Positions 33,019 through 41,694 of a DNA stretch of 64,000 nucleotides are shown in pieces. This DNA comes from Streptomyces mirabilis (lineage in GTDB: Bacteria; Actinomycetota; Actinomycetes; Streptomycetales; Streptomycetaceae). The notes beneath the pieces were generated by a model. The model was not told the DNA's origin. It searched no databases and saw only the letters and a program-made list of their open reading frames with translations. The stretch covers positions 6,758,001 through 6,822,000 of the forward strand of contig NZ_CP074102.1 of NCBI RefSeq assembly GCF_018310535.1. The letters are read 5' to 3'. Every line of letters begins with the position of its first letter. Within the stretch, counting starts at the first letter, position 1. Both the position numbers and the translations under genes were made by a program.

Positions 33019-34470
33019 TCAGTTCTTCAGCGCCGCCCGCATCATGGCCTTGGCCACCGGTGCCGCCAGGCCGTTGCCGCTGACCTCGGACCTCGCCGCG
33101 TCGGACTGCTCGACGATGACCGCCACGGCGACCTCCTTGCCGTTCGAGTCGGACTTCGCGTACGAGGTGAACCAGGCGTACGGAGTCTTGCTGTTCTTCT
33201 CGCCGTGCTGGGCCGTACCCGTCTTGCCGCCTACGGTCGCGCCGGAGATCTTCGCGTTCGTGCCCGTGCCCTCGGTGACGACCGTCTGCATCGCGGACTG
33301 GAGTTGCTCGGCGGTCGTCGAGCTGACGATCTCCTTGGTCTGGGTGCTGTCGTCGTAGTTCTTCACCTCATTGCCGCTCGCGTCACTGGTCTGCGACACC
33401 ATGTGCGGCGAGACCAGCTTGCCGCCGTTGGCGATGGCGGCCGACACCATGGCCATCTGCAGCGGGGTCGCGGTGACGTCGTACTGGCCGATGCCGGTCA
33501 GCGCCGTGGACGACTTGTCCATGTTCGAGGGGTAGACGCTCGGGTACGCCCGTACCGGCACGTCCTGCGAGCTGTCGTTGAAGCCGAACTTCTCCGCCAT
33601 CGCCTTGACCTTGTCCTGCCCGAGGTCGACAGCCATCTTCGCGAAGACGTTGTTGCACGAGTACTGGAGCGCTACCCGGATCGAGGCGTCCTTGCAGGGC
33701 GCGGAGGCGCTCTCGTTCGACAGATCGGTCGTTGTGTTCGGCAGTGTGTACGGGTTCGGGCTGTCCGTGCCGGTGTCCACGTTCTTGTACAGCCCGTCCT
33801 CCAGCGCCGCCGCCGCGACCACCAGCTTGAACGTCGACCCAGGGGGCAGCGGCTGGCGCAGCGCCCGGTTGGTCATCGGCTTGTCCGCGTCCTTCGTCAG
33901 CTTCGTCCAGGCGGCGGAGTCGCCGGCGCTCAGCTGCGAGGGGTCGTACGACGGAGTGGAGACGACCGCGAGGATCTTGCCGTTCGTCGGGTCGATCGCG
34001 ACGGCCCCGCCCTTCTTGCTGCCGAGCGCCGCGTACGCCGCCTTCTGCACGTCCGGGTCGATGGTCGTGACCACGTCACCAGGGCTGGCGCGCTTGTTGG
34101 TGATCGTGTCGAGGGGGTTCTTCAGCTGGGTGTCCGTGCCGTCCAGCAGATTCTTGTAGACGCCCTCCAGCTGGGTCGCCCCGAACACCTGGGAGCTGTA
34201 GCCCGTGACCGCCGCGTACAGACTGCCGTCGGTGTACGTCCGCTTGTACTTGAGGTCGCTGCCCTTCGTCTGCGCGGAGCCGGTGATCGCCCGGCCGGCC
34301 ACGATGATGTTCCCGAGCGGGTTCGCGTACTGCTCGATCGCGTTCCGTCGGTTGCTCTTGTTGTCCGCGAGTGCCTTGCCGTCGTAGAACTGCACCCAGG
34401 TCGCCCTGACCAGCAGGGAGAGCACGAGCAGCAGAGTGAAGACGGCGGCACGCCTGATCGTCTTGTTCAT
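33019..34470 (-). CDS. class B penicillin-binding protein (PbpA-like transpeptidase)
   Basis: The product has 483 residues. A membrane anchor covers residues 8-22 (AVFTLLLVLSLLVRA). The extracellular part is a dimerisation domain and then the transpeptidase with Ser212-x-x-Lys215 (PPGSTFKLV), Ser271-Cys-Asn273 (YSCNN) and Lys416-Thr-Gly (GGKTGTA). It cross-links peptidoglycan stem peptides at the cell surface, as FtsI/PbpA relatives do in actinobacteria. In many Streptomyces a PbpA copy sits next to a RodA/FtsW gene; here none is adjacent, so this is one of the stand-alone copies. Confidence 0.92.
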   Translation of the reverse strand: MNKTIRRAAVFTLLLVLSLLVRATWVQFYDGKALADNKSNRRNAIEQYANPLGNIIVAGRAITGSAQTKGSDLKYKRTYTDGSLYAAVTGYSSQVFGATQLEGVYKNLLDGTDTQLKNPLDTITNKRASPGDVVTTIDPDVQKAAYAALGSKKGGAVAIDPTNGKILAVVSTPSYDPSQLSAGDSAAWTKLTKDADKPMTNRALRQPLPPGSTFKLVVAAAALEDGLYKNVDTGTDSPNPYTLPNTTTDLSNESASAPCKDASIRVALQYSCNNVFAKMAVDLGQDKVKAMAEKFGFNDSSQDVPVRAYPSVYPSNMDKSSTALTGIGQYDVTATPLQMAMVSAAIANGGKLVSPHMVSQTSDASGNEVKNYDDSTQTKEIVSSTTAEQLQSAMQTVVTEGTGTNAKISGATVGGKTGTAQHGEKNSKTPYAWFTSYAKSDSNGKEVAVAVIVEQSDAARSEVSGNGLAAPVAKAMMRAALKN

Positions 34471-34550
34471 CCCGCTCAGAAGGACGAGCGGACGGGAGTG
34501 AATCGTTCCCTTCCGCCCGCGTTTCTCATGCGCTGTTCATGAAATCCGGC

Positions 34551-35024
34551 TCAGCCCGTCAGGGTGAGTACGACCTCGTCCGTGTCCTCGCCGCGCGCGT
34601 GCGCGTACCCCCGGGCGTTCGCGGTGACCCGGAACCCGCACTTCTCCAGAACCCGCCGCGATCCCGCGTTGTCGGCCGCCGCCCGCGCGTACAGCGGGCG
34701 TTCGGGCACCTCGGCCAGCAGGTCCCGCAGCGCGGCCGTCGCGATGCCCCGGCCCCAGTACGCACGGTCGATCCAGTAGGTGACCTCGCGCTCGCCCGGC
34801 TCCCCGTACACCGCGGCGCTGCCCACGACATCGCCGTCCGCGAGGATCGTGCGCGGCACCACGTCGGACGAGGCGCGGACGCGCTTCCAGCGGGCGTCGA
34901 AGGCGTCACGGTCGGCAGGGTCCTGGGGGGTGAACGCGGCCATCCGCAGGGACTCGGGGTCGTTCATCTGCCGGTAGAAGACCGGCAGGTCGCTGTCGTG
35001 GACCGGGCGGAGCGCGATGTCCAT
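34551..35024 (-). CDS. GNAT-family N-acetyltransferase (RimJ/RimL-like)
   Basis: The product has 157 residues: the GNAT fold with the acetyl-CoA loop YWGRGIATAALRDLL (the R/Q-x-x-G-x-G/A region) and the late NAGSRRVLEKCGFR motif. Its substrate is unknown. It starts three bases after the IclR stop with GGAGG inside the IclR tail, so the two form an operon. Cytosolic. Confidence 0.88.
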   Translation of the reverse strand: MDIALRPVHDSDLPVFYRQMNDPESLRMAAFTPQDPADRDAFDARWKRVRASSDVVPRTILADGDVVGSAAVYGEPGEREVTYWIDRAYWGRGIATAALRDLLAEVPERPLYARAAADNAGSRRVLEKCGFRVTANARGYAHARGEDTDEVVLTLTG

Positions 35025-35027
35025 GGT

Positions 35028-35801
35028 TCAGAGCCTCCGGGTGGCGAGTGTCAGCCGGTCACGGGCGTCGAACAGGGCGTCCTTGACCATCTGCTCGTGC
35101 GCGGGAGTGAGCCGGGCCACCGGGACCGAGCAGCTGATCGCGTCCCGGGCGGGGGTGCGGTAGGGGATCGCGACGCCGAAGCAGCGCAGCCCGAGCGTGT
35201 TCTCCTCACGATCCACGGCGAAGCCCTGCTCCCGGACCTGGTGCAGCTCCTCGATGAGCTTCTCCCGGTCGGTGATCGTGTGCTCGGTCAGGGCGGGGAG
35301 CGTCTCGGGCAGCATCTTGCGGACCTGCTCGTCGGTGTGGGTGGCGAGCAGCGCCTTGCCGAGCGAGGTCGAGTGCGCGGGGAGCCGGCGGCCCACCCGG
35401 GTGAAGGGGCGCAGGTAGTGCTGCGACTGGCGGGTGGCCAGGTACACGACGTTCGTGCCGTCCAGGCGCGCCAGGTGGATGGTCTCCGTGGTGTCGTCGG
35501 AGAGCCGGTCCAGGGTGGGGCGGGCCGCGGCGACCACCTCGTCGCCGTCGATGTACGAGGTGCCGACCAGCAGCGCCCGTACGCCGATGCCGTACCGCGT
35601 GCCCGTCGCGTCCGTCTCGACCCAGCCGAGCTCCACGAGGGTGCGCAGCAGCATGTAGAGGCTGGATTTCGGATAACCGACGGCCTCCTGGACCGCGGCC
35701 AGGGAGTGCATACCGGGCCGGCCCGCGAAGTACTCGAGCAATTCCACAGTCCGTACCGCGGACTTGACCTGCGCTCCGCCGCCTGTCTCGCCTGCCGACA
35801 T
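35028..35801 (-). CDS. IclR-family transcriptional regulator
   Basis: The product has 257 residues. The winged helix (about 12-75) reads SLAAVQEAVGYPKSSLYMLLRTL. The effector domain (about 85-250) has GRRLPAHSTSLGKALLA and VAIPYRTPARDAISCSVPV, the standard IclR ligand shell for small acids. It is divergent from the aldehyde dehydrogenase with 131 bases between, the usual layout for a regulator and its target. ATG at 35801 follows AAGGG; the longer open frame to 35945 would overlap the promoter and is not favoured. Confidence 0.9.
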   Translation of the reverse strand: MSAGETGGGAQVKSAVRTVELLEYFAGRPGMHSLAAVQEAVGYPKSSLYMLLRTLVELGWVETDATGTRYGIGVRALLVGTSYIDGDEVVAAARPTLDRLSDDTTETIHLARLDGTNVVYLATRQSQHYLRPFTRVGRRLPAHSTSLGKALLATHTDEQVRKMLPETLPALTEHTITDREKLIEELHQVREQGFAVDREENTLGLRCFGVAIPYRTPARDAISCSVPVARLTPAHEQMVKDALFDARDRLTLATRRL

Positions 35802-35864
35802 CGCCCTTGACCCCCTCGTTCGACGGGAAATAGTCTCCGCATCATATTCACCATCAGAGACAGC

Positions 35865-35880
35865 GTTCAGTATATCGAAC
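35865..35880. promoter_or_regulatory. possible IclR operator between IclR and aldehyde dehydrogenase genes
   Basis: GTTCAGTATATCGAAC is an imperfect 16-base palindrome with GTTC/GAAC arms and an AT-rich centre, in an otherwise AT-enriched stretch (35830-35880) of the divergent promoter region. Proposed from position and symmetry only. Confidence 0.35.
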
Positions 35881-35932
35881 ACCGCTGGTGGGTGAGACAA
35901 GAACTGCGGCATTACATCTGGAGGGACCCGCG

Positions 35933-37462
35933 GTGGCAGCAGCACCAGTCTGGAGTGTCGACCCCCGTACCGGGAAGCAGCGCGAGCAGGTTGCGGTGGA
36001 GGCCACGGCCCAGGAGGTCGACGAGGCCGTCCGCGCCGCGCACACCGCCCGGGGAGCCCTCGCCGACCGCACGGTGCGCGCGGCCTTCCTGAGGACCGCC
36101 GCGGACCTGCTCGAAGCGGCCAAGGAACAGCTCGTCGAGGCCGCCGACGCCGAGACCGCGCTCGGCCCGGTCCGGCTCACCGGCGAACTCGCCCGCACCT
36201 GCTACCAGCTGCGGGCCTTCGGCGGCATCGTCGACGAGGGCGCGTTCCTCGACGTCGTCATCAACCACCCCGACGACACGGCGACCCCGCCGATCCCGGA
36301 CCTGCGCCGCTACAAGGTGCCGCTGGGCGTCGTCGCCGTCTACTCCGCCTCGAACTTCCCCTTCGCCTTCTCCGTCGCGGGCGGCGACACCGCGAGCGCG
36401 CTGGCGGCCGGCTGCCCGGTCGTGGTCAAGGCCCATCCCGACCACCCGGCGCTCTCCGAGCTGGTCGCGGCCGTGCTGCGCCGGGCCGCCGCCCAGCACG
36501 ACATCCCGGGCGGTGTCGTCGGCCTCGTGCACGGCTTCGAGGCGGGCGTCGAACTCGTCAAGCACCCGCTGGTCGCGGCGGCCGGGTTCACCGGTTCCAT
36601 CCGTGGCGGACGTGCCCTCTTCGACGCGGCGGCCGCGCGCCCCGTGCCGATCCCCTTCCACGGCGAGCTGGGCTCTCTCAACCCCGTCGTGATCACCGAG
36701 GCCGCGGCGGCCGAACGCGCCGAGGCGATCGGCGCCGGGCTCGCGGGCTCGATGACGCTGGGCGTCGGCCAGTTCTGCGTGAAGCCGGGCCTGGTCCTGG
36801 CGCCCGCGGGCGCGGCGGGCGACCGCCTGGTGAAGTCCCTGACCGACGCCGTCAGCGACACCGACGCGGGCGTCCTCCTGGACCACCGCATGCGCGACAA
36901 CTTCATCGCGGGTGTCGCCGAGCGCGCCGGGCTTCCCGGCGTCGAGACCCCGGTGACCCCGGGCTCGGGCGGCGAGCACACGGTGAGCCCCGGCTTCCTG
37001 ACCGTGCCCGCGCAGAAGCTCGCCACCGAGGGCGAGCACGACCTGCTCCTGGAGGAGTGCTTCGGCCCGCTCACGGTCGTCGCCCGTTACGAGGACGAGT
37101 CCGAGGCCAGCGCGGTCCTCTCCCGCCTTCCCGGCAACCTCACCGCGACCGTGCAGCTGTCGACGGAGGAGGCGGCGGGCGAAGGCCGCGGCGCGGAGAT
37201 CCTCGCCGAGCTGACCCCGCTCGCCGGGCGCGTGCTGGTCAACGGCTGGCCCACCGGTGTCGCCGTGGCCCCCGCCCAGCACCACGGCGGTCCCTACCCG
37301 GCGACGACCTCGACCTCGACGTCGGTCGGCGGTACGGCGATCGAACGCTGGCTGCGGCCGGTGGCGTACCAGAACGCGCCGGAGGCGCTGCTGCCGGCGG
37401 AGCTGCGGGACGACAACCCGCTGGGGTTGCCGCGACGCTACGACGGTCGTCTGGAGCGGTAG
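35933..37462 (+). CDS. aldehyde dehydrogenase, alpha-ketoglutaric semialdehyde dehydrogenase type
   Basis: The product has 509 residues. The oxyanion Asn141 lies in YSASNFPFAFS; general base Glu245 is in FHGELGSLNP and nucleophile Cys282 in GQFCVKPG. The SASNFPFAFS variant and the FHGELGSLNP motif are those of NADP-dependent 2,5-dioxopentanoate (alpha-ketoglutaric semialdehyde) dehydrogenases. It would turn the product of the pentonate enzymes at 2.9-5.5 kb into 2-oxoglutarate. Start GTG at 35933 was chosen because GGAGGG (35920-35925) is seven bases before; the frame is open further upstream. Control by the divergent IclR is likely. Confidence 0.85.
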   Translation: MAAAPVWSVDPRTGKQREQVAVEATAQEVDEAVRAAHTARGALADRTVRAAFLRTAADLLEAAKEQLVEAADAETALGPVRLTGELARTCYQLRAFGGIVDEGAFLDVVINHPDDTATPPIPDLRRYKVPLGVVAVYSASNFPFAFSVAGGDTASALAAGCPVVVKAHPDHPALSELVAAVLRRAAAQHDIPGGVVGLVHGFEAGVELVKHPLVAAAGFTGSIRGGRALFDAAAARPVPIPFHGELGSLNPVVITEAAAAERAEAIGAGLAGSMTLGVGQFCVKPGLVLAPAGAAGDRLVKSLTDAVSDTDAGVLLDHRMRDNFIAGVAERAGLPGVETPVTPGSGGEHTVSPGFLTVPAQKLATEGEHDLLLEECFGPLTVVARYEDESEASAVLSRLPGNLTATVQLSTEEAAGEGRGAEILAELTPLAGRVLVNGWPTGVAVAPAQHHGGPYPATTSTSTSVGGTAIERWLRPVAYQNAPEALLPAELRDDNPLGLPRRYDGRLER

Positions 37463-37505
37463 CGCCGTCGGGGTTGTGGTTGTTCGGCGGCTGCGGGGCC
37501 GTTGT

Positions 37506-37546
37506 GGCTGGTCGCGCAGTTCCCCGCGCCCTTTTGGGGGCGCGGG
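37506..37546. repeat. dispersed GC-rich repeat/terminator hairpin (copy 2)
   Basis: The block begins GGCTGGTCGCGCAGTTCCCC as at 12620. CCCGCGCCC (37523-37531) pairs with GGGCGCGGG (37538-37546) around a T-rich loop. It follows the aldehyde dehydrogenase and probably ends its transcript. Confidence 0.78.
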
Positions 37547-37569
37547 ACTTGGCCTGAGAGAATTGGTGA

Positions 37570-38178
37570 ATGGACGTCGAACTTCCCGAACTTCCCTTTC
37601 CTCTGCGTACCTACGGGCCTGACGGGCACTGGTCGCACGAGGACGGGATACTCACCGGCTGGGCCGGCCCCCGCCAGGACCGTTTCGTGCCGCCCACCGA
37701 CGAGGCACTGGACCCCGCCTCCGACGCGCCCCGCCTTCTCGGCGCGCCGGAGGGGGACTTCCAGCTGATCGCCCGCGTCACGGTCGGCTTCGGCGCGGCC
37801 TTCGACGCGGGGGTCCTCTACGTCCATGTGGGGGAGCGGGCCTGGGCGAAGCTCTGCCTGGAGAACTCCCCGGACGTGCCCACCGTCTGCACGGTGGTCA
37901 CCCGGGGGCACTCCGACGACGCCAACTCCTTCACCGTGGACGGCAGTTCCGTCTGGCTGCGGATCAGCCGCACGGGGCGGGCCTTCGCCTTCCACGCCTC
38001 CCGCGACGGCAAGCGCTGGACCTTCATCCGGCTCTTCACCCTGGGCGACGAGAAGGAGACGTCCGCCGCGCTCGTCGGTTTCATGACGCAGTCGCCGATG
38101 GGGGAGGGGTGCGTGGTGACGTACGACGGCATCGAGTTCCGCCCGAACTGGCCCCAGGACCTGAGAGACGGCAGCTGA
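37570..38178 (+). CDS. DUF1349 (concanavalin-like lectin fold) protein
   Basis: The product has 202 residues with the DUF1349 pattern of a beta sandwich: GDFQLIARVTVGFGAAFDAGVLYV in parts, then WAKLCLENSP and YDGIEFRPNWPQDL at the end. No signal peptide. Relatives occur alone or joined to glycosidases and are thought to bind sugars; function is unproven. It stands between a repeat terminator and a GNAT gene. Confidence 0.82.
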   Translation: MDVELPELPFPLRTYGPDGHWSHEDGILTGWAGPRQDRFVPPTDEALDPASDAPRLLGAPEGDFQLIARVTVGFGAAFDAGVLYVHVGERAWAKLCLENSPDVPTVCTVVTRGHSDDANSFTVDGSSVWLRISRTGRAFAFHASRDGKRWTFIRLFTLGDEKETSAALVGFMTQSPMGEGCVVTYDGIEFRPNWPQDLRDGS

Positions 38179-38241
38179 TCGCGGGTGGGGGGTCGGCCGC
38201 GCAGCGGGAACCGTGGCCCCCGCCATCACGTCCTCCGCTGC

Positions 38242-38748
38242 ATGATCAGCACACCCCGCGGCACCGGCCCCCTCGTCATCAGAACCGCGCTGCCCAGCGA
38301 GGCCGCCACCATCGCCGACCTCCACGTCCGCGCCCGTGCGACCTACTACCCGGACGGCCTGCCGGAAGACGGCTTCGACTGGCTCGCACGCTGGCGCGGT
38401 GCCATCGAGCGTCCCGACGGCCACGTCCTGTGCGCGGTGCGCGACGGACACCTCGTGGGCATCGCCTCCTTCCGTACCGCGGAGGGCGCCCCCGCCGACA
38501 CCGTGACGCTCTTCCAGTTCCACGTGGCCCCCGACCGCTGGCGCGAAGGCATCGGCACCGCGCTGCACACGGCCTGCCTCGAACAGTGGCGGGCCGACGG
38601 CAAGCACACGGCCACCCTCGACGTCCACGTCGACAACGCCCGCGCCCAGGCCTTCTACGCCCGCCAGGGCTGGGTCCCGGACCCGGAGAACCCGCCCGCC
38701 GAAGGCGATCACCACCTCTTCCTGCGCTACGCCGTCGCCGGGGAATGA
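38242..38748 (+). CDS. GNAT-family N-acetyltransferase
   Basis: The product has 168 residues. The acetyl-CoA motif is FHVAPDRWREGIGTALHTA, with DVHVDNARAQAFYARQGW after it, typical of the family. Substrate unknown. The ATG at 38242 removes a poorly conserved upstream extension of the open frame. Cytosolic; 64 bases after the DUF1349 gene. Confidence 0.82.
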   Translation: MISTPRGTGPLVIRTALPSEAATIADLHVRARATYYPDGLPEDGFDWLARWRGAIERPDGHVLCAVRDGHLVGIASFRTAEGAPADTVTLFQFHVAPDRWREGIGTALHTACLEQWRADGKHTATLDVHVDNARAQAFYARQGWVPDPENPPAEGDHHLFLRYAVAGE

Positions 38749-38824
38749 AATCGGCCGCTTGAACGTTCACATACTCCTGCCCCGGAGGGGCCCGTATTCG
38801 TACGACCTGGAGAGAGCCGAAGAC

Positions 38825-39544
38825 ATGCGCGTCGAGATCTGGTCTGATATCGCTTGTCCCTGGTGTTATGTCGGAAAGGCCCGTTTCGAGAAGGCGCTCG
38901 ACGCCTTCCCGCACCGTGACGAGGTCGAGGTCGTGCACCGCTCCTTCGAGCTGGACCCCGGTCGCGCCAAGGGCGACATCCAGCCCGTGATCAAGATGCT
39001 GACCAAGAAGTACGGCATGAGCGAGGCGCAGGCGCAGGCCGGCGAGGAGAACCTGGGCACGCAGGCCGCCGCCGAGGGCCTGGACTACCGCACCCGGGAC
39101 CGCGACCACGGCAACACCTTCGACATGCACCGTCTCCTCCACTTCGCCAAGGAGCGGGGCCGCCAGGACGAGCTGATCGGCCTGCTGTACAAGGCGAACT
39201 TCGCCGAGGAGCGGACCGTCTTCAACGACGACGAGCGGCTCGTCGAGCTGGCCGTCGCCGCCGGGCTCGACGCCGACGCGTCCCGCGAGGTGCTGGCCGA
39301 CCCGAAGGCGTACGCCGACGAGGTGCGCGCCGACGAGCGCGAGGCCGCCGAGCTCGGCGCGAACGGCGTGCCGTTCTTCGTCCTGGACCGCAAGTACGGC
39401 GTCTCCGGCGCCCAGCCCGCCGAGGTCTTCGCACAGGCCCTGACCCAGGCGTGGGGCGAGCGCCCGCCGCTGAAGCTGATCCAGGACGGTTCCGCCGGCG
39501 CGGAGGCCTGCGGCCCGGACGGATGTGCCGTACCGCAGCCGTAA
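38825..39544 (+). CDS. DsbA-family oxidoreductase, FrnE-like
   Basis: The product has 239 residues: a thioredoxin fold with CPWC active site at residues 11-14 (SDIACPWCYVG) and an inserted helical domain; cis-proline loop NGVPFFVLDRKYGVSGAQP. No signal, so it is a cytosolic 2-hydroxychromene-2-carboxylate isomerase/FrnE-type protein. A Cys-containing tail (EACGPDGCAV) is common in the actinobacterial group. ATG at 38825 begins the domain at its first beta strand. Confidence 0.9.
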   Translation: MRVEIWSDIACPWCYVGKARFEKALDAFPHRDEVEVVHRSFELDPGRAKGDIQPVIKMLTKKYGMSEAQAQAGEENLGTQAAAEGLDYRTRDRDHGNTFDMHRLLHFAKERGRQDELIGLLYKANFAEERTVFNDDERLVELAVAAGLDADASREVLADPKAYADEVRADEREAAELGANGVPFFVLDRKYGVSGAQPAEVFAQALTQAWGERPPLKLIQDGSAGAEACGPDGCAVPQP

Positions 39545-39660
39545 GCCCGTCCGGCACGGCGGTGAAAGCGCAGGTCGGGGCGTACGTATAAGCAGTCCTT
39601 ACCGGAACCACGCAAAACTCCGTAATGGACGAGAGGTGCTCGGGGCCGCACAGTGGTCCC

Positions 39661-40710
39661 ATGGAGACCTTCGAGAGCCTCGTACGAGCCGAGTTCGCCC
39701 CGAAGAACACCTATCTGAACACCGCGAGCTGCGGACTCCTGCCGGCGCGCACGGTCGAGGCCATGCGCGCCGCCGTCGAGTCCGTCGCCGACGGACGGCC
39801 GTCCGACATGTTCGACGACGTGGAGGCCGCCCGCGCCGCCTTCGCCCGGCTGGCCGGGGTCCCCGCGGGCCGGGTGGCGGCAGGGGCCTCGGTCGCCGTC
39901 TACAGCGGACTGATCGCCGCCTCGCTGCCGCCGGGTGCCGAAGTCCTCACCGCGGAGGACGACTTCAGCTCCGTCGTGAACCCCTTCCACGTCCGTGGCG
40001 ACCTCAAGCTGCGCGCCGTACCGCTGGAGCGGATCGCCGAGTCCGTACGTCCGGGCACCGCGCTCGTCGCGGTCAGCGCCGCGCAGTCCGCGGACGGGCG
40101 GATCGCCGATCTGGCGGGCATCGCCCGGGCCGCGCGCGAGCACGGAGCACGTACGTACGTGGACGTGTCCCAGGCCGCCGGCTGGCTGCCGATGGAGGCC
40201 GACGCGTACGACTTCGTCTCCTCGGTCGCCTTCAAGTGGCTCGTCTGCCCTCGGGGCGTGGCCTTCCTGGTCGTTCCGGAGGACTTCGGCGGGCTCACTC
40301 CGGTGTTCGCCGGCTGGGTCGCGGGTGAGGCGCCCTGGGACAGCTGCTACGGCCCGGTGGAGGAACTCGCCCACTCGGCCCGGCGGTTCGACGAGAGCCC
40401 CAGCCTCTTCTCGTACGCGGGCGCCCGGCACTCGCTGGAGCTCGTCGAGGAGCTGGGCGTGGCGAACGTACACGCCCATGACCTCGCCCTCGCCGACCGT
40501 TTCCGCGCCGGGCTCCAGAGGCTCGGCCACGCACCGGTTTCCGCCCCCGCCTCGCCGATCGTGTCCGTGCCCGGACTCGGCCGACGCCAGCCGGAGCTGA
40601 GCGAGGCCGGGGTCGAGGTCTCCGACCGGGCGGGCAACCTTCGCGCGGCCTTCCACCTGTACAACACCCCCGCCGACGTCGACCGACTGCTGGACGTCCT
40701 GTCCGGCTGA
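39661..40710 (+). CDS. class V PLP-dependent aminotransferase family protein
   Basis: The product has 349 residues: the kynureninase/cysteine-desulfurase-like fold, with Lys192 in SVAFKWLVCPRG as the Schiff-base lysine, and Asp168 in YVDVSQAAGW as the PLP pyridine contact. The N-terminal LNTASCGLLPARTVEA fits this class. The reaction is not identifiable. Convergent with ectD; a link to ectoine is possible only by position. ATG at 39661. Confidence 0.85.
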   Translation: METFESLVRAEFAPKNTYLNTASCGLLPARTVEAMRAAVESVADGRPSDMFDDVEAARAAFARLAGVPAGRVAAGASVAVYSGLIAASLPPGAEVLTAEDDFSSVVNPFHVRGDLKLRAVPLERIAESVRPGTALVAVSAAQSADGRIADLAGIARAAREHGARTYVDVSQAAGWLPMEADAYDFVSSVAFKWLVCPRGVAFLVVPEDFGGLTPVFAGWVAGEAPWDSCYGPVEELAHSARRFDESPSLFSYAGARHSLELVEELGVANVHAHDLALADRFRAGLQRLGHAPVSAPASPIVSVPGLGRRQPELSEAGVEVSDRAGNLRAAFHLYNTPADVDRLLDVLSG

Positions 40711-40730
40711 CCCCGGCGGGGGCTCCTTCA

Positions 40731-40781
40731 CGCTCGCGGCTACACCCCGCTCGCGGCTACACCCCGCTCGCGGCTACTTCA
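40731..40781. repeat. three 17-bp tandem repeats at the 3-prime end of ectD
   Basis: CGCTCGCGGCTACACCC is present at 40731-40747 and 40748-40764, and a third, changed at its end, begins at 40765. The CTA in each is the complement of TAG, and the third supplies the ectD stop (40774-40776). Confidence 0.85.
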
Positions 40782-41688
40782 CGGGCGTGAAATCACGGGC
40801 ACCGATGAACTCGGGCCTGCGGACCGGCGCCGCGAACGGCTCCACCGCCGCGTTCTCCACGCTGTTGAACACGATGAAGACGTTGCTGCGCGGGAACGGG
40901 GTGATGTTGTCCCCGGAGCCGTGCATGCAGTTGCAGTCGAACCAGGTCGCCGAACCGGCCCGGCCCGTGAAGAGCTTGATGCCGTGCCGGTCGGCGAGGC
41001 GGGTGAGCGCCTCGTCGGACGGGGTGCCCGCGTCCTGCATCTGGAGCGACTTCTTGTAGTTGTCCCGCGGGGTGGCCCCCGCACAGCCGAGGAACGTCTT
41101 GTGCGACCCCGGCATGATCATGAGGCCGCCGTTGGTGTCGTGGTTCTCGGTCAGCGCGATCGACACGGACACGGTCCGCATGTTCGGCAGCCCGTCCTCG
41201 GCGTGCCAGGTCTCGAAGTCCGAGTGCCAGTAGAACCCGCTGGCCCCGAAGCCCGGCTTGACGTTGATCCGCGACTGGTGGACGTAGACGTCCGAGCCGA
41301 GGATCTGCCGGGCCCGCCCGACGACCCGCTCGTCGCGTACGAGCGCGGCGAAGACCTCGCTGATCCGGTGCACCTCGAAGACGGACCGGATCTCCTGCGT
41401 GGCGGGCTCGACGATCGAGCGCTCGTCGGCGCGGATCGCCGGATCGGTGACCATCCGCTCCAACTCGGCCCGGTAGAGGGCGACGTCGTCCTCGCCGATC
41501 AGTTCCTCGATCGCGAGGAAGCCGTCACGCTCGTAGGCCTGGAGGTCGGGCACGGAGACCGGCCCGGGAGTGCCGGGCGCGCCCCAGACGACCGGGTCCT
41601 GACGGGGCACGGACACCTCGGCGGTGCCGCGGCTGGGGTAGAGATCGGTGAAGGTGGTCGCGGTGGTCGTGGTGGTGGTCGTGGTCAT
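40774..41688 (-). CDS. ectD: ectoine hydroxylase EctD
   Basis: The product has 304 residues: a Fe(II)/2-oxoglutarate dioxygenase with metal ligands His155, Asp157 (FYWHSDFETWH) and His256 (CMHGSGDN). The signature around 142-160 is that of EctD, and DCNCMHGSGDNITPF is diagnostic. It converts ectoine to 5-hydroxyectoine, using 2-oxoglutarate and oxygen. Last gene of ectABCD, six bases after ectC. The N-terminus is a run of threonines (residues 2-9) from ACC/ACG repeats, an unusual flexible start. Cytosolic. Confidence 0.95.
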   Translation of the reverse strand: MTTTTTTTTATTFTDLYPSRGTAEVSVPRQDPVVWGAPGTPGPVSVPDLQAYERDGFLAIEELIGEDDVALYRAELERMVTDPAIRADERSIVEPATQEIRSVFEVHRISEVFAALVRDERVVGRARQILGSDVYVHQSRINVKPGFGASGFYWHSDFETWHAEDGLPNMRTVSVSIALTENHDTNGGLMIMPGSHKTFLGCAGATPRDNYKKSLQMQDAGTPSDEALTRLADRHGIKLFTGRAGSATWFDCNCMHGSGDNITPFPRSNVFIVFNSVENAAVEPFAAPVRRPEFIGARDFTPVK

Positions 41689-41694
41689 GGGGCT

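Noticed and set aside
38759..38824. 22-residue N-terminal extension of the FrnE-like protein
   Set aside because: The extension is rich in basic and non-conserved residues; the thioredoxin fold starts at ATG 38825.
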